This document shows positions 1-8,298 of a stretch of DNA of 64,000 nt, piece after piece. Each line of letters begins with the position of its first letter. Positions within the stretch are counted from its first letter, which is position 1. Both the position numbers and the translations under genes were made by a program. Source of the DNA: Bacteroidota bacterium (GTDB lineage: Bacteria; Bacteroidota; Bacteroidia; B-17B0; Aurantibacillaceae); assembly GCA_029237825.1 (NCBI GenBank), contig JAQZBQ010000011.1:42362-106361 (forward strand), in the 5' to 3' direction. Under the pieces are notes generated by a model. The model was not told where the DNA came from and did no database searches. It saw only the letters and a program-made list of their open reading frames with translations.

Positions 1-343
1 GCTCTCTGAAGGCTAATTCCTGCTCCTTTAAAAACGTTTTATCCCAATAAAGGTCAATGCCAATTTCACCAATGGCTGCAAATCGCCTTAGGTCAAGCCA
101 TTTTTTCACCAATTCTAATTCTTCTCTGTAATTCGCTTTCACTGAGCATGGGTGCAAACCCATCATCGGTAAACACACTTCAGGAAAATGAACTTCTAAA
201 TCCAACATACGATCAATCGTAGTGCTGTCTACATTTGGCATGTAAAATTTTGTCACAGATTTTGAGATCGCGTCATTAATCCTGTCGAAGCGATCAGCGT
301 TGAACTCTTCGGAATAGAGGTGTGTATGCGTATCTATAAACAT
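1..343 (-). CDS. TatD family metal-dependent hydrolase (3' part cut by window edge)
   Basis: The minus strand reads from an ATG at 343 to the window edge without a stop, giving about 114 residues. The protein opens FIDTHTHLY, the metal-binding HxH of the TatD/YcfH amidohydrolase family, and continues with GLHPCSVK and then IGEIGIDLYWD, which supplies the conserved metal-ligand Glu and the family's GE-GLD signature. TatD enzymes are Mg-dependent DNases or hydrolases of the cytoplasm; the substrate here cannot be read from sequence. It diverges from the glycosyltransferase at 394, with 50 bp between the two starts. The C-terminal half, with further metal ligands, lies outside the window. Confidence 0.9.
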   Translation of the reverse strand, partial: MFIDTHTHLYSEEFNADRFDRINDAISKSVTKFYMPNVDSTTIDRMLDLEVHFPEVCLPMMGLHPCSVKANYREELELVKKWLDLRRFAAIGEIGIDLYWDKTFLKEQELAFRE

Positions 344-356
344 GGAAAAAAATAGT

Positions 357-364
357 TACTTTTG
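357..364 (+). promoter_or_regulatory. Bacteroidota -7 box for the GT9 gene
   Basis: TACTTTTG matches TAnnTTTG at all fixed positions and lies 29 bp before the GTG start at 394. No convincing -33 TTG is seen at the usual distance, so this rests on the -7 match and position alone. Confidence 0.5.
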
Positions 365-393
365 CATAAAGATAAGCATCTTTCATTATACCT

Positions 394-1356
394 GTGAAAA
401 TTTTAGTTGTGCGCTTTAGTTCCATTGGCGATGTTGTACTTACAACACCCATCCTGCGATCAATTAAACAACAACTTCAAAACGTTACGGTGCATTTCTT
501 AACCAAACAAAACTTTCTTCCCGTTATCGAAAACAATCCCTATGTCGATCAATTCTTCGCTATTAAACACGGATTGGAAGAAGTTGTACCGCAACTAAAA
601 AAAGAAAGTTACGATTATGTCATTGATCTCCATCATAACTTAAGAACCTTTAAACTCAAGCGCGCGCTTGGCCAAAAAGCTTTTTCGTTTAATAAATTAA
701 ACCTCGAAAAGTTTCTGATGGTTAATTTTAAAATTAACCGCTTGCCTAATCAGCACATCGTTGATCGTTATTATGATACGGTTAAAGCCCTTGGCGTTAC
801 TAACGACCACAAAGGCCTCGACTATTTTATCCATGAAAAAGATGAAATAACAATCACCAACTTTCTTCCAACGGCCTTCCATAACGGGTATCATGTACTC
901 GTTGCTGGTGGTTCATATTTTACCAAGCAGATTCCGCTTAATAAACTGAAAGAGTTTTGTAACAAAAGCACCTCCCCAGTGGTTTTATTGGGTGGTAAAG
1001 AAGATGCTGATGTCGCTGAACTGGTTCATCAGACTTTTCCGAAAACAACTTTGAACCTTTGCGGTAAGTTAAACATCAATCAATCCGCTTCAATTATCCG
1101 GCAGGCCAAAACCGTTATCACATCCGACACTGGCCTGATGCACATAGCAGCGGCATTCAAGAAAAATATCATTTCTGTTTGGGGAAATACTATTCCCGAA
1201 TTTGGAATGGGTCCATATATGCCCGGAGAAAAATCCCTTATTGTTGAAGTGAAAAACCTGCCATGCAGGCCATGCTCAAAACTCGGGTACCCAAAATGCC
1301 CAAGAAGGCATTTTAAATGCATGAATGATATCGTTGTTCCTCGGCCCGATCTTTAA
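394..1356 (+). CDS. Glycosyltransferase family 9 (heptosyltransferase-like)
   Basis: A 320-residue protein starting at GTG 394. The N-terminus (ILVVRFSSIGDVVLTTPIL) is the typical opening of ADP-heptose:LPS heptosyltransferases, and TSDTGLMHIAAAF near residue 245 is the conserved donor-site loop of GT9 (GT-B fold). It should add a sugar to lipopolysaccharide core at the inner face of the cytoplasmic membrane; the sugar is not readable. The C-terminus is Cys-rich (LPCRPCSKLGYPKCP), which I have seen in Bacteroidota GT9 members. The gene ends 4 bp inside the convergent thioesterase gene. Confidence 0.88.
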   Translation: MKILVVRFSSIGDVVLTTPILRSIKQQLQNVTVHFLTKQNFLPVIENNPYVDQFFAIKHGLEEVVPQLKKESYDYVIDLHHNLRTFKLKRALGQKAFSFNKLNLEKFLMVNFKINRLPNQHIVDRYYDTVKALGVTNDHKGLDYFIHEKDEITITNFLPTAFHNGYHVLVAGGSYFTKQIPLNKLKEFCNKSTSPVVLLGGKEDADVAELVHQTFPKTTLNLCGKLNINQSASIIRQAKTVITSDTGLMHIAAAFKKNIISVWGNTIPEFGMGPYMPGEKSLIVEVKNLPCRPCSKLGYPKCPRRHFKCMNDIVVPRPDL

Positions 1357-1868
1357 TCCTTAGCGAATAAGGCTTTTAATTCTGTAGCCTCATCTGGTTT
1401 CATTCTACCTCCTAAGATCAGGGAAAGCTGGCGCCGGCGTAGTGCTCCATCGTAGCGCTTTTTCTCTTCTTCTGTTTCTGGAATAAGCGGGGGAACCGGT
1501 AAAGGAGCGCCGTTTTGATCAATAGCCACAAATGTAAAAATGGCCTCATTACATTTTGTTTTATGTCCGGTTATACGGTCTTCCACAAACACATCAATGT
1601 GCACTTCCATGCTACTGGTAAATGCGCGCGAAACTTTTGCTTCAAGTGTAACTACCGAGTTTTGTTTTATCGGGTTATCAAAAGAAACATGGTTAATAGA
1701 TGCTGTTACAACTACCCTGCCGGAATGTCTTCCAGCAGCTATGGCTGATGTGATGTCCATCCATTGTAAGAGTTTTCCTCCGAATAAATTTCCAATATGG
1801 TTCGTATCATTTGGTAATACAACTTCAGTGTTAATGGTTAAGGATTCTTTCGCTGTTTTACCTTTCAT
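1353..1868 (-). CDS. Acyl-CoA thioesterase (hotdog fold, YciA/ACOT type)
   Basis: A 171-residue single hotdog domain. LPNDTNHIGNLFGGKLLQWMD near residues 18-38 carries the catalytic Asn and Asp and the GG-helix seen in YciA/BACH-type thioesterases, followed by SINHVSFDNPIKQNSVV of the central strand region. It hydrolyses acyl-CoA to free acid and CoA in the cytoplasm; chain-length preference is unknown. Convergent with the GT9 gene, with which it shares 4 bp at the 3' ends. The length is slightly above the usual ~130-165 because of a charged C-terminal helix. Confidence 0.88.
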   Translation of the reverse strand: MKGKTAKESLTINTEVVLPNDTNHIGNLFGGKLLQWMDITSAIAAGRHSGRVVVTASINHVSFDNPIKQNSVVTLEAKVSRAFTSSMEVHIDVFVEDRITGHKTKCNEAIFTFVAIDQNGAPLPVPPLIPETEEEKKRYDGALRRRQLSLILGGRMKPDEATELKALFAKD

Positions 1869-2010
1869 AAATCAAAATTAATTTTCTTTTTAGTTTTTAA
1901 ATTTGTTTTAGTCCTAAACGTGGGCATTGCAATAACCATTAATAATTCCTGCAATGAGACGTAATTTAATAATGAGGCAAAAATACTACCTTTACACTAA
2001 ATAAAATAAT

Positions 2011-2592
2011 ATGGACTATTCATATATCAAGGCCCTTCACGTTGTATTTATTGTTACCTGGTTTGCAGGGTTATTTTACATGGTTCGGTTATTTATTTAT
2101 ACCAAAGAGGCCTCTGCAAAGGAGGAGCCCGCAAAAAGCATTTTAACGGCTCAATTACTAATCATGCAAAAAAAGCTGTGGTTCATCATCACCTGGCCAT
2201 CGCTCATACTTACATTAATTTTCGGACCGTGGATGTTGTATTTAAATCCAACGCTATTAACATTTCCCTGGATGTGGCTTAAACTCATCTTTGTTGGCCT
2301 GTTGACCTTATACCATTTGCAATGCCACGCCTATTACAAACAACAACAATCGGGAATATTTAAACCTTCATCCTTTAAATTGAGGATGTTTAACGAATTA
2401 GCTACCGTTTTTTTAGTGGCTATCGTATTTTTAATAATTGTGCGGTCAACCAGCGGACTTGTATGGGGAATGATTGGTTTATTCATATTTGCCGCCCTTT
2501 TGATGGGCGTGGTGTATATTTATAAAAAGCAAAGGCAAACCATGGCAGAAAAAAGAGATGGAACCATCCCTCCGGAAAAAGGTCCTAAATAG
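2011..2592 (+). CDS. hemJ: HemJ-type protoporphyrinogen oxidase (membrane)
   Basis: A 193-residue membrane protein with about four to five hydrophobic helices. The opening IKALHVVFIVTWFAGLFYMVRLFIY, with His10, is the hallmark of the HemJ/COG1981 family, where this His is essential for haem binding and activity. HemJ oxidises protoporphyrinogen IX to protoporphyrin IX in haem synthesis at the cytoplasmic membrane. The C-terminus is longer than usual, with an extra helix followed by a charged tail. A near-consensus -7 box (TACCTTTA, 1987-1994) lies 17 bp upstream of the start. An NADH dehydrogenase-like gene follows on the same strand. Confidence 0.85.
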   Translation: MDYSYIKALHVVFIVTWFAGLFYMVRLFIYTKEASAKEEPAKSILTAQLLIMQKKLWFIITWPSLILTLIFGPWMLYLNPTLLTFPWMWLKLIFVGLLTLYHLQCHAYYKQQQSGIFKPSSFKLRMFNELATVFLVAIVFLIIVRSTSGLVWGMIGLFIFAALLMGVVYIYKKQRQTMAEKRDGTIPPEKGPK

Positions 2593-2629
2593 GGGTAACC
2601 AAAACGTTGAACTATTAAAACAATTTTAT

Positions 2630-3877
2630 ATGGAAACACGAAAAAAAATAGTTTTAATCGGGGGTGGATTTGCCGGGCTACATTTAGCCAGAAAACTTAA
2701 CAAGGAAAATTTTGATATATGGTTGCTTGATAAACAAAATCATCACCAGTTTCAACCTCTATATTATCAGGTAGCCTGTGCCCGACTTGAGCCTTCAAAC
2801 ATTTCATTCCCATTCCGTAAAATTTTTCAGCGGTCGCCCAATGTGCAAATCAGAATGGCGGACGTAACTAAAATTGTTGCTGAAGAAAATAAAGTTGAAA
2901 CCAACATTGGCGAATACCATTACGATTTCCTCGTTATAGCAACGGGGTGCAAAACCAATTTTTTTGGGAACGCAGAGATCAGCAAACACGCTTTCGCAAT
3001 GAAAACAACGGAGGAAGCGATCGAGATAAAAAATAACATCCTTTTAAGTTTTGAAAGAATTATTTCGGCAGAAAAAAAGGACCGCGAGGCACTGATGAAT
3101 ATTGTTCTTGTAGGTGGCGGCCCAACAGGCGTAGAATTAGCCGGGGCATTTGCTGAAATGCGCAACCATATTTTGCCAAGGGATTACCCCCACATCGATT
3201 TTTCGCAATTAAAAATATATCTCCTGGAGGGGAGTAAAAATACATTGAATAGCATGAGTGACGACTCTAAACGGGTGTCTAAAAAATACCTTACGGATCT
3301 TGGCGTGATTGTTAAAACAGAAACCATTGTAACTAATTATGACGGTCACCTCGTTACGCTTAATAATGGAGAAACAATTCCAACCAGTAATTTGATCTGG
3401 GCAGCTGGCGTTACCGGAAATGTAATTGAAGGCCTTCCTTTAGAAAACATCATTAAAAACCGCTATAAAGTTGACCGTTACAACAAAGTGATGGGAACTC
3501 AGAATATCTATGCCATTGGCGACGTAGCCTATATGGAAACTCCACTTTATCCCAACGGACATCCCCAATTAGCAAACGTTGCCATTAACCAGGGAAAAAA
3601 TCTGGCGAAAAATTTTTTAAACCTGATCAAAAAAAGACCCCTCAAAGAATACGAGTATAAAGACTTGGGTTCTATGGCCACAATTGGTAAACGCCGGGCA
3701 GTTGTGGATTTGCCCTTCGTTAAGTTTCAGGGATTTTTTGCATGGTTCATCTGGATGTTTTTGCACCTGATGCTTATTTTAAGTGTAAGGAATAAACTTG
3801 CCATCTTCTTTAACTGGGCATGGAACTATTTAGCAAAAGATTCTTCGTTACGCCTTATTTTGAAGCCGAGAAAATAA
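2630..3877 (+). CDS. Type II NADH dehydrogenase-like flavoprotein
   Basis: A 415-residue FAD/NAD(P)-binding oxidoreductase. The FAD Rossmann motif GGGFAGLHLARKL sits at the N-terminus, the NAD-binding GGGPTGVELAGAF near residue 165, and AIGDVAYMETPLYPNGHPQLANVAINQG near residue 300, as in NDH-2. The C-terminal ~45 residues are strongly hydrophobic and probably anchor it to the membrane, as expected of a non-pumping NADH:quinone oxidoreductase. I chose ATG 2630 because an in-frame ATG at 2558 lies inside hemJ and would add 24 residues before the Rossmann strand. Confidence 0.88.
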   Translation: METRKKIVLIGGGFAGLHLARKLNKENFDIWLLDKQNHHQFQPLYYQVACARLEPSNISFPFRKIFQRSPNVQIRMADVTKIVAEENKVETNIGEYHYDFLVIATGCKTNFFGNAEISKHAFAMKTTEEAIEIKNNILLSFERIISAEKKDREALMNIVLVGGGPTGVELAGAFAEMRNHILPRDYPHIDFSQLKIYLLEGSKNTLNSMSDDSKRVSKKYLTDLGVIVKTETIVTNYDGHLVTLNNGETIPTSNLIWAAGVTGNVIEGLPLENIIKNRYKVDRYNKVMGTQNIYAIGDVAYMETPLYPNGHPQLANVAINQGKNLAKNFLNLIKKRPLKEYEYKDLGSMATIGKRRAVVDLPFVKFQGFFAWFIWMFLHLMLILSVRNKLAIFFNWAWNYLAKDSSLRLILKPRK

Positions 3878-3886
3878 AAATTATAT

Positions 3887-5503
3887 TCAACGATACGTTT
3901 CGTTGATCGCATTCACGCAGTTTACACCATCCATTGCCGCGCTAACAATGCCTCCGGCATAACCAGCCCCCTCGGCACAGGGATACAAATTTTTAATTTG
4001 TACATGGTTTAACCCGATTTTCTCCCGGGGAATTCTCACCGGAGTTGATGTGCGTGATTCGACACCCAGAATAATTGCTTCATTACTCACATAACCCCGC
4101 ATTTTTTTATCAAAGGCAATAAACCCCTGCCGCAGGGTTTCTCCGATCATTTGGCCAACAACCTCTTTCATTTGAACTGAACGCGTTCCAGGCTGATAAG
4201 AACTATCAATCAATCTTGTACTGAGCTTATTGTTCACAAAATCCTGGAGATTCTGAGCCGGCGCCGTTTGCCTCTTTCCGCCCATTTCCCACGCTTTATG
4301 TTCAATCTCTTTCTGCAATTGCAATCCTGCCAGCGCTCCAAATTTTTTGTAAGCTTCAAAATCCAACATCTCAAGTCCTACCACTATTCCACTATTGGCA
4401 TAGGGGTTATTTCTTTTTGAAGGACTCCAACCATTTGTAACTACTTCTTCCTGTGCTGTTGCGCATGGCGCAATAATACCTCCGGGACACATACAAAACG
4501 AATACACGCCATGACCCTGAGCCTGATGAACCAGGCCGTATGATGCTGCCGGTAAATAAGACCGCTTTGCAACCACTTCACTGTGACTGTGACAGGAATA
4601 CTGTATTTTATCAATAAATTCCTGAGGATGCTCTACCCGGACACCAAGCGCGAATGGCTTGGCCTCAATGATTATCTGCTTCCGGTCAAGCAATTCATAT
4701 ATATCCCGTGCAGAATGTCCGGTTGCTAAGATAAGGTGGGTGCAGGAATGTTCGATTATTTGTCTCTCTGTTTGAATAAGAGGTGATTCATCGCCAATTA
4801 TTTGTTCAATGAGCACTGACGTTATAATTTCACTACTGTAATTAATATCTATTAGTTTTGAATTAAAATGGGCTTCACCACCATGCTTTATAATAGTTTC
4901 CCGCATGTTAGAAATAATCTTGGGCAACTTATTTGTACCGATATGGGGATGGGCATCTACCAGAATAACATCATCGGCTCCGTGATATACAAATGTTTTT
5001 AAAATATGTTCGATGTCACCGCGCTTTGTTGAACGGGTATAAAGCTTACCATCACTGTAGGTTCCTGCTCCGCCTTCTCCAAAACAATAATTACTTTCGG
5101 GATTCACAATGTGATCCTTGTTGATAGCTGCAAGGTCACGACGTCTTTCCCTTACATTTTTGCCTCGCTCAAAAATTATAGGCTTGATGCCCAACTCAAG
5201 ACAACGCAATGCTGCGTATAAACCGGCCGGACCTGCACCAATAATTGTGATGCTCTGCTTTGAATTTGAAACGTCCCTGTAAGACATGTTCAGCGCTTCA
5301 TTCGTCACAGCTTCATTAATCCAGACGGCGAGTTTCAAATTTACTTTAATTTGCCGTGACCGGGCGTCGATACTCCTTCGTAAGAGCTTGATGAAAAAAG
5401 AGTCGGAAGATTGTAAAGATAGGTGTTCGGCAACTTCCTGTTTAAGAAGTTGTTCATCATAGGCGATGTGTGCAGCTACTGCAAGGTTCAATTCTTTTTT
5501 CAT
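3887..5503 (-). CDS. FAD-dependent dehydrogenase, COG2509 family
   Basis: A 538-residue cytoplasmic flavoprotein. After an ~85-residue N-terminal domain rich in basic residues comes IIGAGPAGLYAALRCLELG (dinucleotide-binding), then NYCFGEGGAGTYSDGKLYTRS, characteristic of the COG2509 'uncharacterised FAD-dependent dehydrogenase' group. C-terminal YPCAEGAGYAGGIVSAAMDG completes the FAD site. The physiological substrate of this family is not established. It is convergent with the NDH-2 gene (9 bp between stops) and is followed downstream on its own strand by nothing. Confidence 0.85.
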   Translation of the reverse strand: MKKELNLAVAAHIAYDEQLLKQEVAEHLSLQSSDSFFIKLLRRSIDARSRQIKVNLKLAVWINEAVTNEALNMSYRDVSNSKQSITIIGAGPAGLYAALRCLELGIKPIIFERGKNVRERRRDLAAINKDHIVNPESNYCFGEGGAGTYSDGKLYTRSTKRGDIEHILKTFVYHGADDVILVDAHPHIGTNKLPKIISNMRETIIKHGGEAHFNSKLIDINYSSEIITSVLIEQIIGDESPLIQTERQIIEHSCTHLILATGHSARDIYELLDRKQIIIEAKPFALGVRVEHPQEFIDKIQYSCHSHSEVVAKRSYLPAASYGLVHQAQGHGVYSFCMCPGGIIAPCATAQEEVVTNGWSPSKRNNPYANSGIVVGLEMLDFEAYKKFGALAGLQLQKEIEHKAWEMGGKRQTAPAQNLQDFVNNKLSTRLIDSSYQPGTRSVQMKEVVGQMIGETLRQGFIAFDKKMRGYVSNEAIILGVESRTSTPVRIPREKIGLNHVQIKNLYPCAEGAGYAGGIVSAAMDGVNCVNAINETYR

Positions 5504-5532
5504 ACCGGAAGATTTCTATTCTTCAATTAATT

Positions 5533-6285
5533 TTATCCTTCAAATGTCACCGAAAAGATCGCCATCTTTGAATTAACTTTTTCGATGCTGTTTGAAAATA
5601 TATTATTAAGAGGCTGCAAAAGGTTTTTTGTTCCTTGCAATACTTTTACCTCTAACCCAAGTTTAAAATACTGCAGGTAAAAATCAACACCGGCACCGCC
5701 GCTGTAAAAATAATCATCGCGCTTTAAAAGCACCGCGTCATCTAACTGATTAGCGCCGCCGGTTGCCTGGCCTTTCTTTTTTGAGACCAAATCCATGGTA
5801 TACCCTCCTCCTAAAATAACATAAGCGCCAAAATTATCGAGCCGCTTGGATTGGAGTTTTATTTCAAGCGGCAAAATAATGAAAGTTGACTCCACACTTT
5901 TTTTATACTGCTTGGTGCTGTCTCGATTTGGATTTTCAAGCGTATATTCCAAATTACGGGACGCGAAACTCAGATTAGGTGTAAACCTCAGCCGAAGGTA
6001 TTCATGTAACCTGAAATCCGAGATTATCCCCAATGCGAAGCCGGGGTCAGATTTCGTATAGATAGTTTTCATACCATAGGTTACACCACCGATAACGGTA
6101 TCTGGGAATGCAGAATTCTTAATCGTATGAATCCTGAAATCGGTTCGGTTATATGCAAGAGCAAAACCAAAATGCATCTTATTTCGGTAAAACTTTGGAA
6201 GATTTACGCCACTCTCTTCTTTATGTTGAGCATAAGACTGGGACCACAGTAAGCTAAAAAAGAGTATGTATAAACAATGTTTCAT
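5533..6285 (-). CDS. PorT-like outer-membrane barrel (type IX secretion)
   Basis: A 250-residue protein with a clear signal peptide (MKHCLYILFFSLLWSQSYAQ) and alternating beta-strand pattern. NKMHFGFALAYNRTDFRI and the spacing of FRLHEYLRLRFTPNLSFASRNLEY resemble PorT, an outer-membrane barrel needed for type IX secretion in Bacteroidota. The window encodes several T9SS substrates, so such a component is expected. The assignment rests on motif resemblance; the broader PorT/OmpA-like barrel fold is safer than the specific name. It lies directly between lspA and the COG2509 gene on the same strand. Confidence 0.68.
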   Translation of the reverse strand: MKHCLYILFFSLLWSQSYAQHKEESGVNLPKFYRNKMHFGFALAYNRTDFRIHTIKNSAFPDTVIGGVTYGMKTIYTKSDPGFALGIISDFRLHEYLRLRFTPNLSFASRNLEYTLENPNRDSTKQYKKSVESTFIILPLEIKLQSKRLDNFGAYVILGGGYTMDLVSKKKGQATGGANQLDDAVLLKRDDYFYSGGAGVDFYLQYFKLGLEVKVLQGTKNLLQPLNNIFSNSIEKVNSKMAIFSVTFEG

Positions 6286-6319
6286 TAACCAAGAAACGAA
6301 TTTAACGCACTTTTAGTAT

Positions 6320-6991
6320 TTAAGGGTTATAAGAATCGTCTGCACTTTTTTCAATGACCGGCAATTTTGTGCCTTTCAAATTTTTTGTATTGAAAAAACG
6401 ATTTTGAAAAACGAGAATGATACCAACTCCAAAAGAAATGGCCATATCAGCAACATTAAAAATAGCATTAAAAAATTCAAAATGTTCACCTCCCCAGATA
6501 GGGAGCCAGGAAGGGAAATTGCCCTCGTAAATTGGGAAATAAAACATATCCACAACATGGCCCTGTAAAAAGCCGGTATAACCGCCGCCTTCCGGAAGAA
6601 ATTCAGCAACCTCAAACTCTGTGCTCTCACCAAAAATCAATCCGTAAAATGCCGAGTCAAGGATGTTGCCTAAAGCACCTGCTAATATCAGGGAAACACA
6701 AATAATAAACCCTTTATGTTCTCCGTCATTTACAATTTTTCTTACATAAAATGCACCAGCGAAAACCGCTATGATCCTGAATAAGCTTAACGCAAGTTTG
6801 CCGTAATCACCACCAAACTCTAATCCCCAGGCCATGCCAGGATTTTCGGTAAAGGTAATGCGGCTCCAGTCACCAACGATACGACATACCTCACCAATTG
6901 GATAATTGGATTTGATGTATAGTTTACTACATTGATCAATAACCAGAACAATCAGAACAGTAAGTATCGGGAGGCGGTATTTTTTAAGCAT
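6320..6991 (-). CDS. lspA: Lipoprotein signal peptidase LspA (signal peptidase II)
   Basis: A 223-residue membrane aspartyl protease with four predicted helices. The conserved ITFTENPGMAWGL block, GALGNILDSAFYG with the first catalytic Asp, and FNAIFNVADMAISFGVG with the second catalytic Asp are all present. It cleaves the signal peptide of prolipoproteins at the lipobox Cys after lipidation. The ~30-residue insert around GESTEFEVAEFLPEGGGYTGF between the catalytic blocks makes it longer than the usual ~165 residues, as is common in Bacteroidota. The order ileS, dksA-like, lspA is common in this phylum. Confidence 0.95.
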   Translation of the reverse strand: MLKKYRLPILTVLIVLVIDQCSKLYIKSNYPIGEVCRIVGDWSRITFTENPGMAWGLEFGGDYGKLALSLFRIIAVFAGAFYVRKIVNDGEHKGFIICVSLILAGALGNILDSAFYGLIFGESTEFEVAEFLPEGGGYTGFLQGHVVDMFYFPIYEGNFPSWLPIWGGEHFEFFNAIFNVADMAISFGVGIILVFQNRFFNTKNLKGTKLPVIEKSADDSYNP

Positions 6992-7006
6992 GGAGCCTAT
7001 AAAAGG

Positions 7007-7038
7007 AAAAGGTTATCTTTGTGCAAAGATAACCTTTT
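7007..7038 (-). terminator. Perfect 15-bp hairpin between the DksA-like gene and lspA, with -7 boxes in its arms
   Basis: Arms 7007-7021 and 7024-7038 are exact inverted repeats with a 2-nt loop, 21 bp after the DksA-like stop, followed on the minus strand by a U-rich tract. Each arm contains TATCTTTG, a full TAnnTTTG match, so the minus-strand copy (rc of 7024-7031) could also be the lspA promoter, about 33 bp upstream of its ATG. Confidence 0.7.
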
Positions 7039-7058
7039 AGTTGAATGTTAAATGTTAT

Positions 7059-8282
7059 TTAGCTGGATTGGTTTAACTTAGCATCAATACCTAAAGTTGC
7101 ATGGGGCACTGAACGCAATCTCTCTTTCGGGATTAGTTTACCGGTTACACGACAAATACCATATGTTTTATTTTCAATACGCATCAATGCATTTTTCAAA
7201 TTGACAATGTATTTTTCCTGACGAACTGCTAACTGAGCCGTTTCTTCTTTCGATAATACATCAGAACCATCTTCCAGCAATTTAAATGATGGCGAAGTAT
7301 CATCCGTTCCATGATTATCTGCATTGGATAATGTTTGTTTCAGCAAATCATAATCTGCCTGGGCTTCCTTTAGTTTCTCAATGATCAGTTCTTTAAACTC
7401 TGTCAATTCTTTATCCGAATAACGGCTTCTGTCATCTTTTGTATTCAAAAACGGTTTTGGTTGTGCGGCCTGAGGTTTTTTAATGAGTGGCTTGGTTATA
7501 TCGATATGAAGGGGCCTGTTACGAATATAAGACTCTGAACCAACAGAACGGCCTTCATTTTTCTTCCTGCGACCACGGCCACGTTTTTCCGGAATTTCAT
7601 CATCATCATCATCATCAATCGGAATTCCTCCACCTTCCAGGTCTAAAACCGGAGCCTCATCTAAATCAACTACGGCATCATCTTCTTCTTCAGGCTTTTC
7701 GTAATCATCTTTTACATCAACATCTGAATCATCTTCTTCTTCCGGTTCTGCTTCATCTTCTTCCTCATCACCGCCTTTCTTACCTTTCTTGGAAGCCTTA
7801 GCGTTTTTAGCCGGTTTTTTGGAACCCTTCTTAGCAACCGCATCAATTGGCTTGCCAACTACCTTTGGTTTTGCAATCTCTTTAACCGCTTTTACCGGTT
7901 TAATTTCCGCTTTTTTTGCCGGCTTAGCGGCAACCTTTGCTGCTGTTTTTGGTACTGGCTTACTTATTTTTTTCTCCACTTTTTTTGGAGCTGGTTTAGC
8001 AGCTTTCACTGCTTTTTTTACAGGAACTTTAGTCACTTTATTTGGAGCTGGTTTTTTAGCGACAACTTTCTTTGCCGCCGGTTTAGATACAGGTTTTTTA
8101 ACAACTGCTTTTTTTGCAGCCTGTTTAGCACTTACTTTTTTAGCTATAGGTTTTTTTGGCGCAGGTTTACTTGCTTTTTTCGACGCAGGTTTAGCGGCCG
8201 ATTTTTTCGCCGGTTTTGCAACCGCTTTTTTCGGTGCCGGTTTGCTTGCTTTTTTTGCAGGTTTTACAATCTTCTTTGCCAT
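7059..8282 (-). CDS. DksA/TraR family protein with histone-H1-like tail and AT-hook-like motif
   Basis: 407 residues in four zones. Residues 1-170 are almost only Lys, Ala, Pro and Val in H1/Hc1-like KKPA repeats; 171-230 are acidic, with runs of Glu and Asp; 234-241 read RGRGRRKK, like an AT hook; 285-400 match the DksA/TraR coiled coil and C-terminal domain, ending YGICRVTGKLIPKERLR. Only one Cys (377) of the usual C4 zinc finger remains, as in other Bacteroidota members of this group. DksA binds the RNA polymerase secondary channel; the long basic tail suggests DNA or RNA binding too, which is inference. It lies 16 bp downstream of ileS in the same direction. Confidence 0.85.
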   Translation of the reverse strand: MAKKIVKPAKKASKPAPKKAVAKPAKKSAAKPASKKASKPAPKKPIAKKVSAKQAAKKAVVKKPVSKPAAKKVVAKKPAPNKVTKVPVKKAVKAAKPAPKKVEKKISKPVPKTAAKVAAKPAKKAEIKPVKAVKEIAKPKVVGKPIDAVAKKGSKKPAKNAKASKKGKKGGDEEEDEAEPEEEDDSDVDVKDDYEKPEEEDDAVVDLDEAPVLDLEGGGIPIDDDDDDEIPEKRGRGRRKKNEGRSVGSESYIRNRPLHIDITKPLIKKPQAAQPKPFLNTKDDRSRYSDKELTEFKELIIEKLKEAQADYDLLKQTLSNADNHGTDDTSPSFKLLEDGSDVLSKEETAQLAVRQEKYIVNLKNALMRIENKTYGICRVTGKLIPKERLRSVPHATLGIDAKLNQSS

Positions 8283-8298
8283 AATTCTTTGCTTAAAA

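Noticed and set aside
2558..2629. Upstream start for the NDH-2 gene
   Set aside because: Lies inside hemJ and adds 24 residues without family support before the Rossmann strand.
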